This document shows, piece by piece, positions 1 through 12,062 of a stretch of 64,000 nucleotides of DNA (its first letter is position 1; every line of letters begins with the position of its first letter). Position numbers and translations under genes: made by a program. The DNA is from Aricia agestis (Eukaryota > Arthropoda > Insecta > Lepidoptera > Lycaenidae). The notes beneath the pieces were generated by a model. The model did not search any database, was not told where the DNA came from, and worked only from the letters and a program-made list of their open reading frames with translations. The stretch covers positions 6,386,001 through 6,450,000 of the forward strand of contig NC_056408.1 in the NCBI RefSeq assembly GCF_905147365.1, in the 5' to 3' direction.

Positions 1-926
1 AGATCGAAATTAAGTCTCTGATCGACGAGTGCTCTTGCTCGTGGATTCTTGGGATACAGGGAATCGTCTCGACCGTAGGCATTCACTAGATATGCTTGAA
101 TGGCTCGACTGGAAACAAAAATATGTCCTATTTTACATCAACTACTTGGTTGCTTTTGGCAAATGAAGAATCATAATGAGAACAGCTGATGCGATATTAT
201 TCTAAATCTAATTAATTTCTCTAAGCTATCTTTAGATAGCTTAGAGAAATTAATAGGTAATTTATTACCTTTCCCAAAGTATAAAACCTCCATCGTCAAT
301 CGTGGGTACTGTATGCTGCGGGTTTATCTGAAAACGAAGGAAACCCAGTTTTTATTTTCAAATCTAATTACAGCGATCCGAATTTAACCTCATATTTTTG
401 ACTATAGCTTTTAACTCAAATACATATATAAAATGCTCGTGTCGCAATGTTTGTGCGCGAACTCCTCCAAAACGGCTCAACGGATTTTAATGAAATTTTG
501 TATGTATATTCGTTAGGCCTGAGAATAGGTTTTTATCGACTTTTTACATTGATACTAGAAATTATTAGCTAGCAGCAGCATTATATTAATAATTAAAGTA
601 CCTACCTTCAAAAACTCTGGCGTCTTATGCTCTCCCTCCATGATATTGGTGCAGTTCAGCACCAACTCCACCCCCATCGCCTTCGCTGTCATCATCACAG
701 CGCGGCATGGCGGTGATGATGGAACATAGTACATCTTTAGAGCCAGCTACCTTAAAGTTACTATCCTCCTATTTACCTTCAGGAATTCCGGCGTCTTATG
801 CTCCCCCTCCATGATGTTGGTGAAGTTCAGCTCCAACTCCACCCCCACCGCCTTCGCTGTCATCATCACAGCGCGACATGGTGGTGATGGTGGAACATAG
901 TATAGCTTTATCGGTTCATTTGGCAT
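1..926 (-). CDS. Delta-class glutathione S-transferase, 5' part (runs off left edge)
   Basis: Cytosolic detoxification enzyme that conjugates glutathione to electrophiles. The minus strand shows coding exons at 777-926, 269-327 and 1-108, in phase with GT-AG junctions. The first starts at ATG 926 (MPNEPIKLYYVPP) and carries the delta-class N-terminal signature YYVPPSPPCRAV, with the catalytic serine in PPSPPC. It ends EGEHKTPEFLK. Exon 269-327 continues INPQHTVPTIDDGG and ends WE; the split serine joins SRAI in exon 1-108, giving WESRAI, the glutathione-binding Glu-Ser pair. Exon 1-108 ends ARALVDQRLNFD at the window edge, so most of the C-terminal helical domain lies outside. A second copy of the first exon sits at 606-734. 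Class assignment is confident from the motifs; the number within the class cannot be given. Confidence 0.9.
211..253. repeat. Perfect short palindrome in GST intron
   Basis: Two arms of about 21 bases (beginning ATTAATTTCTCTAAG) meet with almost no loop. It lies between the GST exons at 1-108 and 269-327, about 15 bases from the second exon's donor. Likely the remnant of a fold-back insertion. Confidence 0.7.
606..734 (-). other. Duplicated first coding exon of the GST gene (alternative or relic)
   Basis: From ATG 734 it reads MYYVPSSPPCRAV and on to TPEFLK, ending with a GT donor at 604-605 in the same phase as the exon at 777-926. It differs from that copy at five of 43 residues. It lies between the upstream copy and the shared downstream exon, so splicing from either copy would give an open frame. 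In-frame TAG lies five codons upstream of its ATG. It may be an alternative first exon or a decaying duplicate; sequence alone cannot decide. Confidence 0.75.
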
Positions 927-1250
927 CCTGCCGCTCTTGGACCTCGCGACGGCGTTGCTAAAATGATTTGTCAATAGAAGATTTATGGTCTTATGTATGG
1001 TCTTTAGGTATTTACATACGTATTCATTTTTTGCGGTTACATATTTTTTTTCGTAAGTATAAGTTGTATAAGTTTGTAGTTCAGGTTTTAAAATGTGCAC
1101 AAATAATTTTAATTTCTTTAATTACTGCATCATAATAGTCTCCTATAGGTATAAGAATAACTGTTATGACAAGTTGCTTAAGCCCATCATAGGCCTTGGT
1201 TGTTACTACTTACTTGTTACAATGAATATATATAACTAAACTATCTAACA

Positions 1251-1580
1251 TACGTGGGAGAGCCATGCTTCAGAACGAATGGGCCGGCTCGACCGGAGAA
1301 ATACCACGATCTCACAGAAAACCGGCGTGAAACAGCGCTTGCGCTGTGTTTCGCCGAGTGAGTGAGTTTACCGGAGGCCCAATCCCCTACCCTATTCCCT
1401 TCCCTACCCTCCCCTATTCCCTTCCCTTCCCATCCCTACCCTCCCCTATTACCCTATTCCCTCTTAAAAGGCCGGCAACGCACCTGCAGCTCTTCTGAAG
1501 TTGCGAGTGTCCATGGGCGACGGAAGTTGCTTTCCATCAGGTGACCCGTTTGCTCGTTTGCCCCCTTATTTCATAAAAAA
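1251..1580 (+). mobile_element. SINE-like retroelement copy 1
   Basis: Starts ACGTGGGAGAGCCATGC, carries a GC-rich body (GGGCCGGCTCGACCGG), an internal CCCTATTCCCTTCC pyrimidine-rich repeat of variable length, then a conserved tail (GGCCGGCAACGCACCTGCAG ... CAGGTGACCCGTTTGCTC) and a poly(A) run. Other copies lie at 20803-21060, 24473-24725, 32105-32446 and 58361-58706. The tail matches the 3' end of LINE fragments at 51368-51608 and 37170-37372. Confidence 0.8.
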
Positions 1581-3945
1581 AAAACTATTTTTACTTTTTT
1601 TGGTTTTGCAAAGGAAATTTTTATTTTTCGTATTGACCGATGTGTAACTGTACCTATTTCTAAATCAAAGTAGGCTTAATATTTTTATTGTGTGTTTAAA
1701 ATAGGTATTATACTCACACAAAACCGCTTCGTGAGCTACAAAAATAGCAACACACATGAAACTATATAGTGAACATTGAACAATTAATGTAGAATTTTGA
1801 ATGGCGTGCTTGATGCAAGGTGCGCTAATTTGAAAGTGCAAGTCCTGAAAGAGGTGAACGAAACTAGTAAGAAAATTTAAGAAAATTGTTATTTTGATTC
1901 CAAAGTATGTAATTAAAATATATTTAAGGAAAATAAATATTCCCATACCAACTTGTTATTTGATAATAATTGATATTGATTGACGATTGAAAAGATTGAT
2001 ACACTAAGACAAAGAAACATAGATGCTTACCGCGGTACCATTAACAACAAAATAGCAACTGAATACAAGAACAGAGACTTCATATTTAAAACCATTTGGA
2101 CCTAAAGAAACAGAAATAATAACAAATTAGAATAATGTAAGGAATAGAACATAATATTATAAGCAAAAAATAAGAATGGAAGACAAAGGATCTTTATCAC
2201 TATAAAATCCAATTTCAACGTGCTGCGTAGTTTGCTTTTGTTAAATAACTGCATTAAAAACTAGAAAATTTAAGAATGTAATGTTAAAACGAATTTTTCA
2301 TCTAAATAAAAATATTAAAAAGGATGGCAAATAAAATCTTTTTCATAAACATCCACGAAATTTCGAAAAAAGAATCATCCAATTCATCCGAATCACTCAC
2401 GCGTGCGCCTGTATCTTTTCGGCCACCTCTTTGTCCATACATTGGCCCAGTTTGGATGGTAGCTATTTACAAATGATTTACAAAAGCGGATGATAAACAC
2501 CTAGTTCACCTAATTGAGACCCTGAACGTCCAGTAGATCAACAATGAATGCGACAATATTTATATGACCGGTTGTGTAATATGGTGTTATGGCGGCGAAA
2601 CCATGGATACGATGGGCGGGTCGTGATTGCCATGACTCTGCTATTTCGATACATTCATGGTCATTACACATCCATATCATAAATGGATAATATCTATCCA
2701 GGACACTTGGAGGTCAGCTAAACAACTTCGATTTACCATTTGTAAATCTTTGCTGATATTTCTCTTTCTTTTTCTTCTTTAATATTAATTGATTCGATGT
2801 TAAATGACCTTCTAGGTGACCTTTCTTACTATCCTAGAATTATTTACATTATAGATAGAGATAATAATTAAGGTGACAATAGGCTGAACAGAATATACCT
2901 TTATCGCGCTTATTATTTTTACTGACAAATGACCTACCCCACAAGCCTATTAGTGCAACACCTGTAGCCGTGATTAAGAGCTATAGTTAGCCAACTATAA
3001 AACCTTTATCAGAAGTTTACATGGAGGATAGTGGTAATTTAGAATCAGATCGGTGATACAATTATATACAAAAAGATATCAAGAAATTAACTATAGTGGA
3101 TAGTGGTAAAATTATTACTTTCCATCAATATTTACCGATGAAAAATTTATATTACCAATATGGGTCCGAAATAGCCGAATGGCTTGTATTTTTGTTTGAA
3201 CTAAAAGCGAAGTACATTTTTCTTAATTCAAGACCATTCCTTTGTAAGTACAATCCGCATATAGTTATTTTTCCTCTTTGAGTGTGGTCCATGTGTCGTC
3301 AATATAATTCCTGTCAGCGGAAAAACAACCCTGAAATCTGCATCATATAAAATACATCATACAAACAATGACGAATCACACATATTATTCATAGAAATTG
3401 AGTCATTATAACGTACCTAGGCATTAGAAAAAGAAATGGCCGCTTTGTAAAAAAACATATTTAAACTAACTTCTTATTTACATAGTGTTTCTGATAAATA
3501 TTTTATTAGTAGACGCGATAATAACAGAGCCTGATTATTCGGTCAAAGAAAGGTTATTTTAGTTAAACAACGCAGTGTTTGTATGAGTCAGGTTACAGGT
3601 AAGTACCAGTCATAGCAAATAGTTAGGTACACACAGATTACTGTTATCTTCTTCATTAAGGCGGATAACGTAAATCATAAGCCTAATAAAGTTTGTTATT
3701 GTGGTTCTATGACAATGTAGCATCATGAAAATCAATTTCCTCATTAAAGAGAAGAATCAGCAATATTAAAGCTACACTGATAGAACAGTATTGACAAGGA
3801 TTAATAAATAATGAGAATTTAAAAATTAAGCCAGAAAATAACAGCACTGAATGAATAAATACGACGTTCTGGTACACACTATTTTTTAAACTACTTACGC
3901 TTTACAACTAAACGAATTTCAAAATAAAAACAACATGCACATAAC
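1581..3945. other. AT-rich intergenic sequence, nothing recognised
   Basis: I see only short unconserved open frames, no repeat shared with the rest of the window and no RNA gene in this stretch. Confidence 0.5.
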
Positions 3946-3951
3946 AAAATA

Positions 3952-3957
3952 TTTATT
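3952..3957 (-). terminator. Poly(A) signal AATAAA for the 64-residue gene
   Basis: Canonical hexamer on the minus strand, 65 bases past the stop codon. Confidence 0.5.
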
Positions 3958-4022
3958 TTACGTTTAAACCTATCGATTTGGAGATTACGTTGATTGGCAC
4001 AGTCTTTCACAGCACTTCACTT

Positions 4023-4217
4023 TTACTTATCGTCTAAAACTTCGACCGTCGATGCACTGCTCGCGTTATCATTATATTTCTCTTCCGTTTGCTCCACTAT
4101 ATGTTCCAGTTTCTGTGTATCATCAGTTTTAATAGAATTTATCCTTTCCCTGACCTCCTCACTCTTTTCGGGCTCACCCTGCGTTATTTTCATTTTCCTG
4201 CTCTTCGTGTTACCCAT
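4023..4217 (-). CDS. Small single-exon gene, 64-residue charged protein of unknown function
   Basis: I do not recognise the family. The protein starts MGNTKSRKMK, which fits the N-myristoylation pattern MGxxxS, and continues as a very hydrophilic Glu/Lys/Asp-rich chain that could form a helix (EKSEEVRERI, KLEHIVEQTEEKY). It ends STVEVLDDK, with no cysteine and no membrane segment. Support for a real gene comes from its surroundings: a TATA box (CTTATAAAGG, minus strand) about 120 bases before the ATG, and an AATAAA signal (minus, at 3952-3957) about 65 bases after the stop. That would give one unspliced transcript of roughly 370 bases. If myristoylated it would sit on a membrane face; this is inference. 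Confidence 0.5.
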   Translation of the reverse strand: MGNTKSRKMKITQGEPEKSEEVRERINSIKTDDTQKLEHIVEQTEEKYNDNASSASTVEVLDDK

Positions 4218-4337
4218 CTTGTACGCTCATATGACTTGTTCGCACTAGTAACTTGGTAGAATCAAGAGGACCATGTACGCACAAAGCGAAATTGCAACTG
4301 GTGTAAATATCCGAGTCAAAACAAGTGCCCCCATTCC

Positions 4338-4347
4338 CCTTTATAAG
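4338..4347 (-). promoter_or_regulatory. TATA box of the 64-residue gene
   Basis: CTTATAAAGG on the minus strand, about 120 bases upstream of ATG 4217. A start about 30 bases downstream would give a 5' leader of roughly 90 bases. Confidence 0.5.
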
Positions 4348-5039
4348 ATAAGGCGACAATGACACATCGTATAAAATTAACTATAGTCGTTCGTCAAACA
4401 ATTACTTGCGAGGGTTCTGTATAATTGTCATCTGACCTTGAATTTCAAGTTCACCGCAATTTCAACCTTCGTAATTCTTGAGGTAGGTTTTCAGGCTGAA
4501 TAGCTACACTTTTGTAATGTTTAATATATAGTCAATCAAAACCTGTAATAAAAACTATACAAGCTACCAATTAAAATAGGGACGAACACAATGTATCGTT
4601 TTTTTTTTCTTTTCATCGAATTAAGTCATAGGTATCCCTATAGATATCCACTATTTTATTTTGACTTAGATATTACAATTATTTAACTAAAATTTAGTGA
4701 ATTTGGTACTGCCTGGTGAATTTTAATCAAGTAAAGTGGCATCCGAGTCTGCGAGTTGAGTCATAAGGACCAAAATACTGATAGTGACATCACTGGTGCA
4801 AGGTTATCTCCAGTCAAGAACATCATATAAGTATGCAAGTATTTAAGTACATTGCACCATACTATAATAAACTCACTTTCTTTTCAAGCAAATGTGACAG
4901 CTACACTTTTAGGATTATGGATCATAAGTATTACAATATCTGCAGCCAAATTAGAATACTAATTAAAATAATACACAAAAAAGAATTAAAACACCAATTT
5001 ATCCATCTATCCACGCTCACAAGTTAATTAATGAATTTA

Positions 5040-5290
5040 AGACAAAAGACGTAAATGGAACCATTTTTTTTGTTAGCCTATGCTATCCCACTGCTTGGCA
5101 AAGGCCTCCCCCAGGGTCTTCCACTTGTCTCGCTCCAGCGCCACCGTTGGCCAGCCCGGCTGGTACGCCTCCAGCTCATCGCGCCATCTTTTCCTAGGCC
5201 GGCCACGGTTGCGTCTTCCATCTTTAGGTACCCACTCTGTCGATATCTTTGCCCAGCGGGATGCATGGAACCATTAGATGTATAAAAAAC
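5040..5290 (-). mobile_element. RTE-type LINE 3' fragment
   Basis: The minus strand encodes SRWAKISTEWVPKDG, RGRPRKRWRDELEAY and WKTLGEAFAKQWDSIG, the usual C-terminal tail of lepidopteran endonuclease-reverse transcriptases. Only this tail is present, a 5'-truncated copy. Confidence 0.8.
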
Positions 5291-5561
5291 AGATACAAAG
5301 AATATAGGTCAAATAAACATACTTACTAAATGATACTGAAACTAAACTAAAAACTTTTTAAACGGGTGGCAGCCCTATGGTAGGCAAACGATGTGAAACA
5401 AGGGCTAACAAGCGATATAAAATTGTAGTGTACATAGCATGACACATTTTATACGCATTTGTGAGCGAGCAATTAAAAATAGCTATTTTACGTCATACTT
5501 TTGCTGATTGAGAACATCTGGATATAACATATGGGTCCCTGTATAATAATTTACTAGCTAT

Positions 5562-5689
5562 TTGACCGAGCTTTGCTCGGTATTCGATAAAACACGAATA
5601 AAATGACATTTTCTAATTTTTTTTTTCGCCCCCGAAACCCCCTATATACTAAATTTCATGAAAGTCGTTGGAGCCGATTCCGAGATTCC

Positions 5690-5694
<5 letters not shown>
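5562..5694 (+). repeat. Interspersed repeat family D
   Basis: Starts CTAGCTATTTGACCGAGC and ends at GGAGCCGATTCCGAGATTCC. Two further copies lie head-to-head at 55810-56160. Confidence 0.7.

Positions 5695-5741
<47 letters not shown>
5694..5741. repeat. (TA)n microsatellite
   Basis: About 48 bases of pure TA dinucleotides at the end of a family D copy. Confidence 0.95.
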
Positions 5742-5743
<2 letters not shown>

Positions 5744-7170
5744 CCACCCCGGAGTTGATATTACGTCCTACATGGCGGTTTTTACCGATGATATTGCGTC
5801 CGACTGACTTGTTGCATCCTGTATACGGACGCAAGATTGACCATCTCTCAAATTCAGCCAGAAGTAGTGTTAAGGTTAGTACAATGGCTGGGTGAAATAT
5901 TGGCATGGACGTTGTTTTGTCACCGGAGTGCTTTTCGGCGTATTTCTTAGTTCCGCTATTTGGCGCGCGAATTTTGGAGGTCGCTACTGTGCGCCGTATA
6001 TCGGTGGCGTATATTCGATACTTTGTTTACGTATAACACGCCGATAATGTGGATTCCTGTATATAATAAAGTTTTTATCAATTCTAATGTGTGATTTAAT
6101 TACGTCCCACAAAACGACATCGTCCCAGAGGAGACGCGGGGGTGACAGAGGCGAGGGGGCGGAGTTCGCACGCGACATGCAAGGGCATGTTTTTGTTTAT
6201 ATTTTTTGCCGGCCAGCGCGGACGTAATGACGCTTGTGGTATAAATATTGTGTAGTGGGGCGAATATTTGAGAGAGACTAAATTCATGTCTTCAAAGTTG
6301 GGTTCACAACGCCTTCGTAAATTTGATGTAACATTACACATTTCAATGTCTAATTAACTTAAAAAAATGCTGCTAAAACTATTTGAAAGTAGAGTTAATA
6401 TTTCAAAAGTTATTATAAAAAAAAGTACCAAATTATGAAATTTTTGCGTGTCGTTTCGATACTGTCGCTTACAATTTATTATTTATAAAAAAAATGAGCT
6501 AGAAAGGATTAAAAATTTAATGTTAATTTGAAGATAAAGAAGAGAAGAATCCGATACCAACAAATAACACATTAACTTACATTAAATAACTAAAAATTAT
6601 ATTTTTAAAATGTTCATAAAATTCGCGTCATTGTCCTGCGCATTGTTTTGAATGCCTTGCCGATATACTCAACGTGATGGGTTGAAACCTATTTTGCAAT
6701 AAAATCTGCTGGCTCACTTTATTTGATCGCAGTGCTTTGGTGTGGATAGAGGTCTTCGTTTTATGCTCTCTCTCTCTCTTTGAAATACGTTCTACAAAAA
6801 TTTCCAAATAAGACGTCATTTACATTTCTCGATGTGTGCCAACATTTGTCTGTTTTTCACTACTTTTTTTATACCAAGTTATAAAGGCCCGCAACATTTC
6901 TAAGTTCTTAATAATTTTCTTTATATCAATACTTAATTATAAACGAATTTAGTGAATTCCTCATTTTCCTGAACGTCTTTTTCCTGAATAGCCCTAAAAA
7001 CATAATGACGATCATTCAGAATAATGATCAAATCTGTAACTGTATTTCAGGAAAACAGGAACAAATATATCGAATTGATGCAATGTCGATATTACAATTA
7101 GGTAGTTATTTGACACATTTTCGAAAAATAGTAGTAGAATAGTAAGAAAAGTAGTAAAAATGTTATCTAC
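5742..7170. other. Intergenic sequence without a recognised gene
   Basis: 5742-6350 is locally GC-richer, with a GC-rich patch near 6120-6180, and may be an unclassified transposable-element fragment. The rest is AT-rich with no supported coding region. Confidence 0.4.
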
Positions 7171-7179
7171 ACTTCAATA

Positions 7180-7445
7180 TTATAAAGCAGGAGAGGTTGT
7201 TTGTTTGTTTGAACGCGTTAATCTCAGGAACTACTAGTCCGATTTGAAAAATTCTTTCAGTGTTAGATAGTCCATTTATCGACGAAGGCTATAAGCAATA
7301 TTTTATCACGATAAGAATAATAGGAGCGAAGAAATAGAGGAAAATGTGGAAAAAACGGAGGGAAATTATTTGAAAGGGCTTATTTGAACGCGCTTATCTC
7401 AGGAACTACTGGTCCGATTTGAAAAATTCTTTCAGTGTTAGATTG
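7180..7445 (-). repeat. Lepidopteran interspersed repeat (two partial copies)
   Basis: AATCTCAGGAACTACTAGTC and the following CGATTTGAAAAATTC match, reversed, the repeat at 40552-41187. A second partial copy starts at 7381. Confidence 0.65.
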
Positions 7446-8739
7446 TCGTGTCAATGGTTGTCGTGATTGATGTAGATCGTTTTTTTTTAAAGAAGTGATT
7501 TTAAAAACTATTTTAAAGACAAAATAAAATGGCCTTGGCCGTCGACCCATTTTGTAATACAAAAAAAATGTTTTAACTGTGGTGCAACGACCAAGAATAA
7601 TATCAATATTATTACAAATCATTTTGTTCTACCTATGAAACGAAAGAACATAAAATCGCTTCATAAATCTTCATTTTTCTGGTGCAGCATATTTATTTAC
7701 AAATAAATATGCAATTTACGATCATTATCCTGACGTCCAGTGTCCTGTTTGTTGTTGAACTGTTTATATACTTACCTGTCTAAAAGTATTTTGGATCGAT
7801 TGTATTAACTACTATGTCCCTACCTACATACCTACGTATATGATTTTCTTTGATAAGTACTTACCTATTGTATATTTTAAACAAAAGCCCGTCAGTGACT
7901 GAGTTTAGACTGCGAATTGGGTTGGGACTAATGTATTTTTAAATATCTATACTTACTAATATTGTAGAGACGAAATATTTAATCGTTTGCTTATTACTAT
8001 TTAACTTACGAGTTACGAGACTACTGAACCAATTTAAATAATTCTTTCGCTATTAGAAAGCCACGGTAATGAGAAAATAGCCCAAACAAGTGCATCGAAA
8101 CTCAACGTCAAGTGGTTACCGGGTCATGGGCTAGGCTGTACACTGTACAGTGTTCTGAGATTTTTTTTAAATCTTGACTTGGTGACTTTCTTCATTCATA
8201 AATCGACACCCTTGACAAGATTTATAGTAACTGTGATGGCATACTTATAATAATAATAATGTACTTTTATTCAGCTCGATAACATAAAAACCTTAATCTA
8301 GACAATTACAACATGCAAATTATTTTATTTTCAATGGTTTTTTATATTAGAATGTTAAGATCGCAACCGGCAGCTTAGCTAGATTACAGTATAACCTGTG
8401 TTAAAGCCACCGGACCCTTTCCCAACTACTGATCGCATATCGCTGATTTTACATTTTAGGCAATTAAAATTAGATTACAAATCAAATCAATGTTTAAAAT
8501 TAATCAAACTTGATACAATAAACGGGGGCGGTGGTTACTCGCGTCCGTAGGAATTACCTTTTACTACCCTACACGTGTCCCCCGGGTGGTGCTAAACGAG
8601 TGACAACGCCGAGTCTCAGGCGGCGGATATGATAACCTGACTCCTAGGCAGTAGTGGCCTTGAGGACTAAATACCCTCAAAAAGTCTAGCGCGGAAAGCA
8701 ACGGGAAACTACCGCGACTATAATCCCAAGAAAACCACC

Positions 8740-11700
8740 ATGATTAAGAACGCCACCAGAGATAATATGATGTCATGCGACCCGACTAACGCTCGGCGCC
8801 AGCTTGGTTCCGGGCCGACTGGTGTGAAATTGGCTACCGGCTGCAGGTCAGTTAACCAGCAGGCTGCTTGCAGAAACTCTGCTACTGTTGGAAACATAAC
8901 ATCTTACTCTAGCAAACTAACACCCAAGGGAAGGGCAATAACAATAGGAACCTGGAATGTCCGTGGACTTTTAAGGCCACGATAACGGATACAAAGATAA
9001 CGGATACCACATCACACCTGAAGGAAATATGGTAATCTACTCTGACAGGCAAGACAATAGTTTTAGTGGTGTGGGCTTCGTAGTTGCTAGCTGGCTACGA
9101 GACAAGGTATTGGGGTATAATACCATCAACAATAGAATTATATCCTTAAAAATTTCAGCCCATCCACGCCCAATTAACTTTGTACAGGTCTATGCGCCGA
9201 CCACTGCAGCCACCGAAGAAGAGATGGAGGAATTTTACCACGAGCTAGAATTAACCTGCAAAGCGTTACCAAAGAAGGAATGTACTATCATCCTGGGAGA
9301 CTTTAATGCTAAGATAGGGCACACTGATAATGATCAACACCTAAGGAATGTTATTGGGGAATACGGCTTAGGAGCCCGCAACAGTCGAGGTGAGATGTTG
9401 TTAGAGTTTTGCATTGAAAAAGGACTATTCGTAACTAACACGGCATATAAACAACATCCAAGACGCTTATGGACATGGCGATCGCCAACAGGTCATAAAA
9501 ATCAGATTGACTTCATATTAATCAGCAGCAGATGGAAGTCGTGCATAACTCTCTCAAAGACTTTTCCGGGTGCAGATTGTGGCAGCGACCATCAGCTGTT
9601 AATAGCTCAATACAGAGTCCGCCTCAAAGTAGTTTCAAAGCCTCCACCATCCAAAAATATTCTTCTAACACAAGAAGCGAAAGCTTTTGAGGACACACTA
9701 CAAACTCGACTGGACAGTGAAACGTATTGCCCATTTGACTCAGCCAATACATCATGGAATCAGCTTAAGGCCGCATTAGAAGAGACAACTAGAACAATCA
9801 CAAATGGACGGAAAGTAAAACACCCTAGATCTGAGTGGATGACCACTTAGGAGGCAATCGCACAAAGAAAGGTTCTAAAGACTAGAGGAATTCGTTCAAA
9901 GGAAGAACAACAGCGATACTCTGAACTTGACTCACTAGTACAGCGTCTCTGTAGACATGACAAGAATGCATATATCAATTCCATATGTAGAGATATACAA
10001 ACACACTCTGATACCCTACATCCAAGAGACATGTTCCAAAAGGTGAAAATTCTCACACGGGAACGAAAATCAAAATCTTGGAACATAGAAGATGAAAAGG
10101 GTAACCTGATTTTAGACAAGAAACAAGTGATGACAAGATGGAGGAACTACTGCCAAGACCTGTACAAATATGACGCTGATGAACCTGACACTAGATTAGA
10201 TTTTACAGATAAAGAACCCGACATCGTTCTCCATGAAGTAGAAGAAGCTATAAATAAGCTCAAAACAAAAGCTTGCGGTGAATAAATTTAAAAAATAAAT
10301 GTTTGTTGTGAATAAATTAAAAAAATAATAATAATAATATCTATGGACGCTTCACACCACGTCAGTCTGGCCCCGTGCTAAGTACCTAAAGGACTTGTGT
10401 TACAGGTACCAGACAACGGAAATATATTTAATACTTTTATACTATACATATATTTAAGATTTTTATTATATCATACACATATTTAATACACATCCAGACC
10501 CGGGAACTTTGAAAACTCTTTGTTCCGTCGGCGGGATTCGAACCCGCGACCTCCGGCTTGAGCTACCGACGCGCTCACCACTGAGCCACAGAGGTCGTCA
10601 AATAAACGGTGGAGATGGTATACAGGCACAAGTGCTTAAGAGCTTGGGTAAGTCTGGAATCAGAGTAATGCATTCAATATGTCTTAAAGTATGGAGAACA
10701 GGACAGTGGCCAGACGATTGGACAGAATCTCTCGTGATACCACTACATAAGAAAGGGCCGACTAAAAAGTGTGGAAATTATCGGACCATCTCACTAATTT
10801 CACACGCCAGTAAGATTCTTCTCCATGTTATAAACAACAGATTGGCACACTATATAACTAGACAGATATCCAAAGAGCAGGCGGGATTCGTAAAGGGCAG
10901 GGGTACCCGAGAACAAATCCGAAACATCCGTCAGCTGATAGAAAAGAGCAGAGAATTCAATGTCCCAATAGTACTCTGTTTTGTGGATTACGCTAAGGCC
11001 TTTGACTGCATCGTCTGGTCCAAAATGCTGGAGGTGATGAGAGAGTTGGGCGTCCCCGATCATCTCATATTTTTGGTACAAAACCTCTATCTGGAAGGTC
11101 GATCAAGGGTGCGATTAGACAATGATCTGTCAGAGCCGTTTGCTACAGAGCGTGGTGTCAGACAGGGTTGCATCCTCTCTCCACCGCTGTTAAACCTCGT
11201 AGGCGAATATATAATGCGTCGAGTGTTGGAAGATTGGGAGGATGGTATTAAAATTAACGGATACCTTCTCAACAACCTAAGGTTCGCTGACGACACCACG
11301 CTTATAAGTACTTGCGAAGTGAAACTTGCTGAACTTCTAGCGCGGCTCGAAAAGATTAGTCGAGACTTTGGCCTCCAAATCAATCGCAATAAAACCAAAC
11401 TGATGTACGTCGATAAGCTGAACCAAATACAAAAGACATCCTTACTACAAGATCTCCAACCCGTAGAGGAGTTTGTCTACCTGGGATCGTTGATTAGCAA
11501 CAATGGTAACTGCGAGAGGGAGGTTGTCCGACGGGCTCAGATGGCTAAATCTGCGGTTGGGCGCTTAGGAAAGATATGGAAGAATTAGAACATCTATCGT
11601 AGCACAAAAATAACACTAATGCGTTCCCTAATCTTTTCAATATTTTTATATGCCTCCGAGACATGGACACTAAAAGCACGTACTCGAGCTAAGATTGACG

Positions 11701-12062
11701 CTTTTGAAATGTGGTGCTGGCGTAAAATGCTCGGCATCCCTTGGACCGCACACCGGACCAACACGTCTATACTTCAGCAACTCAAAATTACCACCCGCCT
11801 GTCCACGCTTTGTCTACAACGATCACTTGCCTTTTTTGGCCACATAGCCCGCCGGGAGCCTAATAATCTTGAGAGTCTCATACTAGCTGGGCAATTAGAG
11901 GGGAAAAGAGGCAGAGACAGAGTGGCTACACGATGGACAGACGCGATTGTCAAGGCTGCTGACTGCACGTTCCAGGAGGCATTTCATCAGGCCAAAAATA
12001 GAGACAAGTGGAGAGCCCTATCCCAAAAAGCAAATTTTGGTGGTCACGTCCCTCAGCCATGA
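8740..12062 (+). pseudogene. RTE endonuclease-reverse transcriptase, broken ORF
   Basis: ATG 8740 opens an N-terminal segment reaching the endonuclease start (GTWNVRGLL, to about 8975). The frame is then lost around 8983-9029, where part of the endonuclease domain is missing. It resumes with the second half (ILGDFNAKIG, GSDHQLLIA). An in-frame TAG stands at 9848-9850. The reverse transcriptase is cut by the insert at 10281-10606, then continues with PLHKKGP, QAGFVKGRGT, FVDYAKAFD, GVRQGCILSP and FADDTTLI. Another in-frame TAG at 11586-11588 precedes the C-terminal part (LYASETWTLKAR, WRKMLGIPW, FFGHIARRE), which ends at 12062. The pattern fits an old copy with point mutations. Confidence 0.9.
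10281..10606 (-). mobile_element. tRNA-derived SINE inserted in the LINE
   Basis: On the minus strand a tRNA-like head occupies about 10530-10595, with an A-box-like TGGCTCAGTGGT and a perfect B box GGTTCGAATCC in a paired T-arm. The acceptor ends do not pair, so it is not a working tRNA. An AT-rich body follows. The insert splits the LINE reading frame between KTKACG and GDGIQAQ and is flanked by CGGTG on both sides (10276-10280, 10607-10611). A degenerate copy of the same body lies near 50010-50140. Confidence 0.75.

Noticed and set aside
5649..5906. Open frames with repeated Tyr-Ile on both strands
   Set aside because: They are translations of the TA microsatellite.
10530..10595. A tRNA gene on the minus strand
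   Set aside because: The T-arm and D-arm are present but the acceptor ends do not pair, and it is the head of an AT-tailed insertion.
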